From JBIYSM02 sp044759095 (GTDB taxonomy: Bacteria > Bacillota > Bacilli > Brevibacillales > Brevibacillaceae): 54,629 nt of DNA. Position 1 is the first letter of the stretch. Every line of letters starts with the position of its first letter. Where the stretch lies: the NCBI RefSeq assembly GCF_044759095.2, contig NZ_JBIYSM020000032.1, forward strand, positions 1 to 54,629, written 5' to 3'. The translations under genes and the position numbers were made by a program. The notes under the pieces are model-generated. The model had not been told where the DNA came from. It was given only the letters and a program-made list of their open reading frames with translations, and made no database searches. Shown in pieces: positions 48,951-54,629 of this stretch.

Positions 48951-49313
48951 TTAAATCGGCTGTGATCTCGTCAGCGAATAAAATCTTCCGTCAACCATCC
49001 GTATCCCCAGATCAACACAATAGGTCATTCCTTCGATGACACCGTAGAGTATCCACTCGGACGACTGGAGGTTAATGTCGAAGTCAGTGTAAATGTCCGT
49101 CCCATCATTGCGGATCTCACTTCGGTCCGTCACATCGAACAGGCGCAGGACAAACGGCAGTTCGTCAAACGGAATGGAAAACTTTCGCTCCACTTCCAAC
49201 TCAAACTCCTTCGTCATGTGCCATTGAGCCACGATCGATTGCTCATCCTTCCAGGCAATCCGTATACTCGGACCTTCTGTATCTGTGGATGACCGCGCGG
49301 GATTCGTCTCCAT
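48951..49313 (-). CDS. DUF4912-like protein
   Basis: Soluble 120-aa protein. IRIAWKDEQSIVAQWHMTKEFELEV, then FVLRLFDVTD, SSEWILYGVIEGMTYCVDLGIRMVDGRFYSLTRSQ follows the beta-sandwich pattern of DUF4912 (strand, 'W' strand, 'LRVYDVT', 'Y.aelG...dG.F..laRS'). The function is unknown. The gene has its own extended -10 promoter. The N-terminal 18 residues are probably disordered. Confidence 0.72.
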   Translation of the reverse strand: METNPARSSTDTEGPSIRIAWKDEQSIVAQWHMTKEFELEVERKFSIPFDELPFVLRLFDVTDRSEIRNDGTDIYTDFDINLQSSEWILYGVIEGMTYCVDLGIRMVDGRFYSLTRSQPI

Positions 49314-49377
49314 TCGCTTCCATCTTTCCTTTCGTCATGTACTTGCTTACAGATGATGTATATTTCCGTTAGAGTCT

Positions 49378-49405
49378 ATTATACCATGCAAACAAGTCAT
49401 GTGAA
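49378..49405 (-). promoter_or_regulatory. Promoter of the DUF4912-like gene
   Basis: TTCACA (49400-49405), 16-nt spacer, TATAAT (49378-49383) preceded by TGG (extended -10) on the minus strand. Confidence 0.7.
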
Positions 49406-49426
49406 AACGCATCCAAGCCATAAAAT

Positions 49427-50020
49427 TTAGCGCCCAACTGTAAAGCTGTTTTCGCCCACGACAATGTAATCACTGTACTTCTCTGACTTCATACGGAGCT
49501 GAACCTTGTAGGTGCCGTACTCGCGGAACTTGGCAGAGACGAACGGTTCGGAGAAATAAAAGCTCGTGCCGCTCTTCGTAGAGTAGGTCCAATCCTTGCC
49601 GTGGTCAACCTCTTTGCCGTCCGGTCCCATGAGAACCAGGCGCATTTTCAGCTCCCTTGCAACAGGAGCTTCATCCACCTCGACAAACACGTTGAAGGTG
49701 CGGGGAATGTCCTTGTCGCTGTACCCTTTGATCGGGTTGCTCAGCACGACGTTTTTGTTCCGCATTTGTTGTGTGCCTTCCAAAACCAGAATGTTCACTT
49801 GCGGTTTTTCCACCTGCAGTTTGCCTGATTTTCGGTCGTAGCTTGTAAACCCGCCCAGCTTGTGGACAAGTTCCTCTACGGACTCCGCATTGGATGCCCC
49901 CACATTGGAGACGACCCGCTCGCCGTCAATGGAAATTCGAATCACGCCTTCACCGATGGCAGTGGTGCCAGCACCAGCTACTGCCAGCATCAACAGTGCG
50001 GACAGCCATTTTTTCTTCAT
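49427..50020 (-). CDS. Hypothetical exported protein
   Basis: Protein of 197 aa with a short signal peptide (LSALLMLAVAGAGTTA, about residues 6-21). A small alpha/beta part with GERVVSNVGASNAESVEELVHKLGGFTSYDRKSGKLQVEKP resembles copper-amine-oxidase-like/stalk domains of Bacillales envelope proteins; it is followed by an Ig-like beta domain (about 75-190). I do not recognise a named family. AGGAGG precedes the ATG at 50020. Upstream lies a DnaA-box cluster. Confidence 0.68.
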   Translation of the reverse strand: MKKKWLSALLMLAVAGAGTTAIGEGVIRISIDGERVVSNVGASNAESVEELVHKLGGFTSYDRKSGKLQVEKPQVNILVLEGTQQMRNKNVVLSNPIKGYSDKDIPRTFNVFVEVDEAPVARELKMRLVLMGPDGKEVDHGKDWTYSTKSGTSFYFSEPFVSAKFREYGTYKVQLRMKSEKYSDYIVVGENSFTVGR

Positions 50021-50135
50021 GTTACAATCCTCCTGTATCGTTTGCGCAACCGCGCTTTGCCTCCGTTTTGTTTTCCACTAATTTATACGTCCATAAAGGC
50101 AAATAGTTGTGGTGATTTTGATATTTTTTTCAACA

Positions 50136-50203
50136 AAATCCACACAATCCACAAGCTCCGCTGATACGCACGGAGGAGGGTTATGCACATCGCCTGTGTA
50201 TAA
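50136..50203. other. DnaA-box cluster
   Basis: Two consensus DnaA boxes (TTATNCACA) lie in inverted orientation 5 bp apart: TTATGCACA at 50181-50189 (plus) and TTATACACA at 50195-50203 (minus). Two weaker boxes with the CCACA core (AAATCCACA at 50136-50144 and CAATCCACA at 50145-50153) adjoin. They lie in the gap between the hypothetical exported protein gene and the cytochrome gene. It is not an origin context; a titration or regulatory site is more likely. Confidence 0.65.
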
Positions 50204-50216
50204 CTTATAGGATTGA

Positions 50217-52202
50217 TCAGTCTATCGAAAGGACGTATTCCACCAGCGCCTTCCGCTCCTGCTCGGTCAGGCCCTTTACATTGCCGTGCCGGTTCTGCGG
50301 ATTTCGCTTGACGAGCACTTCTTCGATCGTGGCGGCGCTTCCGTCGTGCAGGTACGGAGCCGTGGCCCAGACGCCGCGAAGCGTCGGCGTGTCAAATTCG
50401 CCTGGCTTGCGGGGGTTTTGGAAATGAGCCCGACCATCCCCTTTTGGCGCCCCCTTGTCTGCGTCCGTACCCGTCCCTACATCGTGCAGGAACGATTTGT
50501 TAAGTACCGTCAAGCTGCCATCTTTCCCAACCGCCTTGTCGCTATCGGTATAGTTGGGCAGCGCGTGACAGGTAATGCAGCCCGCTTTTCCTTTGAACAG
50601 GGCTTCTCCCTGAACGGCGAGCGGGGTAAGTGAACCGTCCGGCTGGCGATACGGACTCTTTGGTACAGGCAGCGAATCCCGGTAATCCAGATAGGCAAAA
50701 ATCTGATCGAATATCTTCTGTACCTCGGGCGGCAGCGGCTTGGTCGGATCGAACTGCGTCATGCCCCCCATTTCTGCCTGTACCGTCAGCAGGTAATCGG
50801 CAAAATCATCGCGGCTGCCATCCCATGTCATCAAGCCCGTCTTGGTAGTGAGGACGTTGCTCGGAAGATTGCGCGGTCCTTTTGCCGACTGCATGGTCAG
50901 GCCATTGATCTCCCCGTCAAAGTGACAGGAAGCGCAGCTCATCCAGTTTTTGCCGGTAATCGGCGCCGCGAAACGGTCGCTGTTGGCGGAAAAGAACATC
51001 ACTTTTCCGGCGCGGACGTCTGCAGGAAGTGAGTCCTTTGCGATGAGCTTCAGCGGCTCGCCCGACACTTTTGCTTTTTTATACGGATCAGAGCCGCCTG
51101 TTTCAATCCAGACGAGGTCGTGGCTCATCGCGTTGTGCACGTACAGCGTCTTTCCGTCGGGTGAGATGACCATACCTCGCGGGTTAGCGCCCGGAATGCG
51201 GCGTAGCAGCTGTGTTGCTTTACCTCCTCTGCGCAGGTCAAACGTCATCAGGTCCTCGCTTCCGCCCATCACTACGAACGCTTTGCTTGCGTCCGGCAAA
51301 AAGGCGACGTCGGCGGGGTTGGAGACGATTTCTGTCTCGTTTTTGACATTGACGATGTTCATCTGCTTGAACAAGTGTTTCCGCTCGCCAATCCGTTCCG
51401 CTTCTGCTTCCGTGTCGACAACCGACACCGTGGGAAACACGGTAGATTCAAACTGAATGGGCGTATCCACGTTGGTCAGCAAATGGGGAAGCCAGATCTG
51501 CTTACCGTCCGGGCTAAAGGTCATGTTCTCCACCATGCCGGGCAGTCCCTGGCTCACTTTTTGGTCGTGGTTCGGCGGTTCAGGAGTTTCCGCCAGCTGC
51601 ACCATTTTCTTCAGCTTCCAGGCCTTCGTATCGACGATGCTGATATGGCCGTTCAGATAGTGGCTGACATACAGCTCCGAGCCGACAGCAGAGAGCGCCA
51701 GCCCGCGCGGTTCGGCTTCAACCCGCAGCTGTTTGACCACCTTGAAAGTTGCTGTATCGATGGCGCTGACCACGCCGCCGCGGTAGGAGCTGACGTATAG
51801 CAGCGAGCCATCCGGGCTGGTCACAGCCGCAAACGGTTGATGAGGAACCTTGACGGAGGCGATTACCTGCCGCTTTTCCAGATCGACTACCTGTACCTGA
51901 TCGTCCTGCATGGCCGTCACATACGCCAGCCGGTTGTCCGGAGAGAGCGCCACGCTGCGCGGCTCCTTGCCCACGGGAATTTCTGCCGTCAGCTTGCGGG
52001 AGGCTATGTCCACAATCGAAAGCGTGGGAACATCAATATTGGCTGTCAGCACCTGCTTTCCGTCAGCGGTTATGGCGATCGGCCGACTCTCGCTTGGAGT
52101 TTGGCGAATGGTTTGCGGCTCGCTGCAAGCGGAAAGGGAAAGGGCGAGGGCCATCACCAGCCCCCACCCTGCCCAAGTGTATAATTGTCGCCGTTTCTTC
52201 AT
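50217..52202 (-). CDS. Di-haem c-type cytochrome lipoprotein with YVTN beta-propeller
   Basis: Exported lipoprotein of 661 aa; lipobox LSLSAC with Cys26. Residues about 35-380 are YVTN/cytochrome-D1-like propeller repeats (SIVDIASRKLTAEIPVGKEPRSVALSPD type). The C-terminal part is a di-haem region: CASCH at 423-427 and CITCH at 542-546, followed by TPTLRGVWATAPYLHDGSAATIEEVL, typical of the MauG / cytochrome c peroxidase group. It should face outside the membrane and do electron transfer or peroxidase-like chemistry. It is the second gene after a Fur-type promoter, 15 bp behind the large lipoprotein gene. The electron donor is not encoded here. Confidence 0.88.
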   Translation of the reverse strand: MKKRRQLYTWAGWGLVMALALSLSACSEPQTIRQTPSESRPIAITADGKQVLTANIDVPTLSIVDIASRKLTAEIPVGKEPRSVALSPDNRLAYVTAMQDDQVQVVDLEKRQVIASVKVPHQPFAAVTSPDGSLLYVSSYRGGVVSAIDTATFKVVKQLRVEAEPRGLALSAVGSELYVSHYLNGHISIVDTKAWKLKKMVQLAETPEPPNHDQKVSQGLPGMVENMTFSPDGKQIWLPHLLTNVDTPIQFESTVFPTVSVVDTEAEAERIGERKHLFKQMNIVNVKNETEIVSNPADVAFLPDASKAFVVMGGSEDLMTFDLRRGGKATQLLRRIPGANPRGMVISPDGKTLYVHNAMSHDLVWIETGGSDPYKKAKVSGEPLKLIAKDSLPADVRAGKVMFFSANSDRFAAPITGKNWMSCASCHFDGEINGLTMQSAKGPRNLPSNVLTTKTGLMTWDGSRDDFADYLLTVQAEMGGMTQFDPTKPLPPEVQKIFDQIFAYLDYRDSLPVPKSPYRQPDGSLTPLAVQGEALFKGKAGCITCHALPNYTDSDKAVGKDGSLTVLNKSFLHDVGTGTDADKGAPKGDGRAHFQNPRKPGEFDTPTLRGVWATAPYLHDGSAATIEEVLVKRNPQNRHGNVKGLTEQERKALVEYVLSID

Positions 52203-52217
52203 GTAAGACTTGCCTCC

Positions 52218-54314
52218 CTATTGTTTTCGCACCGTGACCGGGAGCAGGACAGGAGCGATGCCAAACGGGCCGTTCCCTTCGACGGCTGCCTGAATCTGCG
52301 GCACCGTATCGCCGTCCGTGTTGCCCTCTTTGTCACCCGATTGCAGGTAAAAGTCGCCGGTATCCCAGAACTCACTCGCCTGCATGCCATGTGCCAACGT
52401 AGGACCGTTGATCACCGTGCGGAAGAAACGAGTGTAGGTTTCCGTCAGCGTCCCGAGTTCCAGTGACGGATATTTCTCCTTGTCTGCATCGGTGTTCACG
52501 AGGTTCAGCATGCCGACGCGCAGCGCCGCAGAAACAGCCCCCGCCAAATACGGGTCGTAGGCATAGTCGTTCTCTTTGCCGGCGACGTCGCGGTACACAC
52601 CCGCTTCCGCGTCCCAGAAGGTCTTGGTCGTATTTTCAAACAGTTCGCGGGCAGCAGCGCGATATTTATCATCCTGGAAGGCGAGAAAGGCTGCGGTCAA
52701 ACCACGGATCGCGCCCAACTGCGCCCGCAGGGTTTTCGCCTCTTCCAGCTTGCCTTTGCCGATGCGGTATCCGTTGGCCACAAGGCCGTTGTCCCACAGA
52801 TTGTTCAGGATGAAGTCGGCCTGCCCCTTGATCATTTTCAATGCTTTTTGTCCTTCCGGCGTATTCAGCCCTTTGGCCGCTTCTCCACTGGCGTAACCCA
52901 ATGGCATGCCGTCCACAGCGCGCTGGAACAGTCTGAGCGATTCCAGCGCGTAACCGATTTGGAAGGTATCAACCAGGGTTCCTTGTCCGTTAACCACGCC
53001 AGAATGTTCGTCCACCAGTGTCTGCTCACTCTCGTTCCAGTGCATCGCCTGCAGGTTGGCAAACAGGGTGTATAGGACGTCGCGGTTCAGAGAATACGGA
53101 TCGTCCGCCTTCACGTCGTTGGATGGGTCTGCGTCCAGATTGGCTGCCGGAGCGGACGGAAACGGCTGCCCGTCAAAGACGGCGCGGAACGCCGGATTTT
53201 GATTGGGGTTGGCAGGGCGCTGGTCCGTCGTTCCGAAGAATTCGGACGCGGCCCACATCATTAACCATTGATCCTGCAGCAGGCTGCGCTTGTCCGTCAC
53301 GCTCAGCTCTTTTACGCCCGGGAAGTCCTTGTTGCCGTCTTCCGTCACTTTGACTCCGTGCGGCATGTAGACAAATCCTTTGGCCGGATCATAGCCGGTT
53401 CCCGGCGTGGCTCCCAGTTTTCCGTCGGCTGCGTGCAGGAACATGCGGTCGCGGACAAACGCCAGCTTGTTCCATACGCCTTCTGCCAAAAGTACACCCT
53501 GTAAGCCGTCAGCCGTACTTACGCCGAGGCGGATGTTCGGATCTTTGTCCTGCGCAGGTGATGCAGCTTCCAGTTCCTCATCCTTGTCCACGGTGTGGAA
53601 GCCGCTCAAAAAGTCTCCCAGCCACAGCGCCTGTTTCAAATAGGTGGCACCCACCGCAGACGGCGTCAACACCGGCTCCATCTTGCTGCGGTCCCAGCGG
53701 AGAGTGGCATAATCCACCTGATACTTTGGTATGTACCGTCCGTTCTCTCCGTCGGCAAACTTGCTGGTGTCCACCTTTTGGATGTAGTGCGGATCACCTG
53801 AAGCGTACTCGACGAACGTCGGGAACATGTTTTGGAACAGCTCCTGCGGTGCGTATCCGACGGACCCGGCCAAAGTGTAGTAGCGCTCGGCCAGCGCCTG
53901 GCGCGGATCTTTAGATCCAGCCCGTTTCTGGTTGATCGGGCCGTTTACCAGGTGCAGGCCCAAACCTGATTTTTCCACCACTTCGTACATGGCCTCTTCG
54001 GAATATTCATAGGATTCAATGCCTGCAGCGTAGTCGAACGGGGTAGGGCTGTCAGGTTTACCTGCGTCCAAGAGGTCCAGATCAAGGCCCAGCGACTCGG
54101 CCAGCGGCTCTCCCGAAAGTTCGAACTCCGCGTAGGCGAACATGTTGGCTGCAGTATCAAAGCCGGTTCCCGCTCTCTCAACAGCCAGCTTCTTCGTCTC
54201 TTTTCCGGCAGGGACCGGCTGCTCGGCAGCAGGTTGGTTTGCTGCAGGTCCCTGCGCCGTGCAGGCGGCAAGCAGCGTCGTAGCAAGAATCAGTGATACA
54301 GGTTTCTTGTTCAA
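52218..54314 (-). CDS. Large lipoprotein of unknown family, Fur-controlled operon
   Basis: Lipoprotein of 698 aa with signal VSLILATTLLAAC (lipid cysteine near residue 18). The mature part is rich in helices with Trp/Tyr (LLQDQWLMMWAASEFFGT, then GYALESLRLFQRAVDGM, then GQADFILNNLWDNGLVANGYRIGKG), with a layout reminiscent of alpha/alpha-toroid proteins; no catalytic motif is recognised. The TTG at 54314, 6 nt after GGGGGAGGA, is chosen; upstream ATG codons lie in the promoter/operator region. Operon with the di-haem cytochrome suggests a joint role outside the cell in iron or redox metabolism. Confidence 0.7.
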   Translation of the reverse strand: MNKKPVSLILATTLLAACTAQGPAANQPAAEQPVPAGKETKKLAVERAGTGFDTAANMFAYAEFELSGEPLAESLGLDLDLLDAGKPDSPTPFDYAAGIESYEYSEEAMYEVVEKSGLGLHLVNGPINQKRAGSKDPRQALAERYYTLAGSVGYAPQELFQNMFPTFVEYASGDPHYIQKVDTSKFADGENGRYIPKYQVDYATLRWDRSKMEPVLTPSAVGATYLKQALWLGDFLSGFHTVDKDEELEAASPAQDKDPNIRLGVSTADGLQGVLLAEGVWNKLAFVRDRMFLHAADGKLGATPGTGYDPAKGFVYMPHGVKVTEDGNKDFPGVKELSVTDKRSLLQDQWLMMWAASEFFGTTDQRPANPNQNPAFRAVFDGQPFPSAPAANLDADPSNDVKADDPYSLNRDVLYTLFANLQAMHWNESEQTLVDEHSGVVNGQGTLVDTFQIGYALESLRLFQRAVDGMPLGYASGEAAKGLNTPEGQKALKMIKGQADFILNNLWDNGLVANGYRIGKGKLEEAKTLRAQLGAIRGLTAAFLAFQDDKYRAAARELFENTTKTFWDAEAGVYRDVAGKENDYAYDPYLAGAVSAALRVGMLNLVNTDADKEKYPSLELGTLTETYTRFFRTVINGPTLAHGMQASEFWDTGDFYLQSGDKEGNTDGDTVPQIQAAVEGNGPFGIAPVLLPVTVRKQ

Positions 54315-54352
54315 AAGAAGTCCTCCCCCTATGAAAATCATATATAAGCGAA

Positions 54353-54389
54353 TGATAATGAGATTTATTATCATTGATTACGATTCTCA
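54353..54389 (-). promoter_or_regulatory. Overlapping Fur-box-like operators
   Basis: Two 7-1-7 Fur-type sites (consensus TGATAATNATTATCA) lie on the minus strand: TGAGAATCGTAATCA (54375-54389) and TGATAATAAATCTCA (54359-54373), each matching 12 of 14 positions, plus a weaker third half-site overlap at 54353. They lie just downstream of the -10 box, a position for repression when iron is sufficient. Confidence 0.78.
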
Positions 54390-54417
54390 TTATACGTCCG
54401 CAGAGAGGACTTGTAAA
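54389..54417 (-). promoter_or_regulatory. Promoter of the lipoprotein-cytochrome operon
   Basis: TTTACA (54412-54417), 17-nt spacer, TATAAT (54389-54394) on the minus strand, with Fur-type sites covering the start region. Confidence 0.8.
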
Positions 54418-54424
54418 CCAACAA

Positions 54425-54563
54425 GAAAACCCACCCGGCATTAGCTATTCTCACCCCACTCGGCGGTAGCTATCGCTGAGCCGAGTGGGGTCCCTTTTTT
54501 CGCCGGGCGGGGCCCCGAGCACTTTTCTAGCGGCTGTATGGGATGTCCAAATTTATAAATTCT
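54425..54563 (+). repeat. Interspersed hairpin element, copy K
   Basis: Full copy with outer (54430-54439) and inner stems, then the conserved block and tail up to aaattct; the last tail bases differ. Bases 54564-54629 show no recognisable gene before the window ends. Confidence 0.9.
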
Positions 54564-54629
54564 GGTGTATGAAATAATGTCCTTAAACAAAGGAAAATCC
54601 CCAGCGACTACGGAAAAAAGAAGTACCTG

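Overview
This window looks like a chromosomal segment of an aerobic, spore-forming member of the Bacillales, most like Brevibacillus or a near relative. The evidence is B. subtilis-type genes and local gene orders (yngH-E, ylbO/ylbP, mgsR/yqgY/yqgX, ylaJ/phoH, metI-metC behind an S-box, yktB/speA/SR1), strong AGGAGG-type ribosome binding sites, GTG and TTG starts, and sporulation-type YhcN/YlaJ lipoproteins. No phage, plasmid, transposase, rRNA or tRNA gene was seen.

Layout. 1-5.3 kb: a minus-strand leucine/acyl-CoA catabolic operon (biotin carboxylase, biotin carrier, HMG-CoA lyase, enoyl-CoA hydratase, carboxyltransferase) whose 5' leader holds a tandem 66-bp repeat array. 5.4-15.1 kb: small regulators and stress genes (YlbP, YlbO/RsfA, MgsR, an ArsR-like cysteine-rich regulator, YqgY, MidA-type methyltransferase, a CwlO-like coiled-coil protein, CapA, YqgX). 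15.2-15.6 kb: two copies of an interspersed element and an apparently unclassified structured RNA. 15.6-25.6 kb: PhoH, YlaJ, the S-box-controlled metI-metC operon, a secreted Asp-tailed protein, IlvE, YlaH and endonuclease IV. 25.7-30.2 kb: glutathione peroxidase, an orphan LivJ-type binding lipoprotein, and typA with a second repeat array (five 66-67-bp units) in its leader. 30.3-33.5 kb: an unrecognised gene pair with faint TldD/TldE-like features and a second YhcN/YlaJ lipoprotein. 33.6-42.9 kb: polyamine genes (speH, speA), a pair of paralogous unknowns, an endonuclease III relative, YktB, nitronate monooxygenase, and a dihydroorotate-dehydrogenase-like protein fused to a duplicated membrane domain. 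43-48.6 kb: a secreted beta-propeller, an SR1-type dual-function RNA with its SR1P peptide and two CcpN-type operators, an alpha/beta hydrolase, a ScoC-like regulator and a gamma-carbonic anhydrase. 48.6-54.6 kb: small proteins, a DnaA-box cluster, and a Fur-type operon of a large lipoprotein plus a di-haem beta-propeller cytochrome.

Three kinds of structure stand out beyond the genes. First, a modular hairpin element recurs eleven times (nine with full stems). It always has the same orientation and nearly always abuts the terminator of a minus-strand transcription unit. Its stems show compensatory changes and one copy has a swapped inner hairpin. Second, two diverged arrays of one 66-67-bp repeat family each lie between a promoter and the Shine-Dalgarno sequence of a minus-strand gene; one array is an open frame of 22-codon units ending 2 nt before the next start codon. 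Third, there is a roughly 200-nt RNA with a perfect 10-bp closing stem, an internal small ORF and its own terminator. Start sites were adjusted from the longest frames by ribosome binding sites. Family names come from recognition of sequence features, not from a database search.
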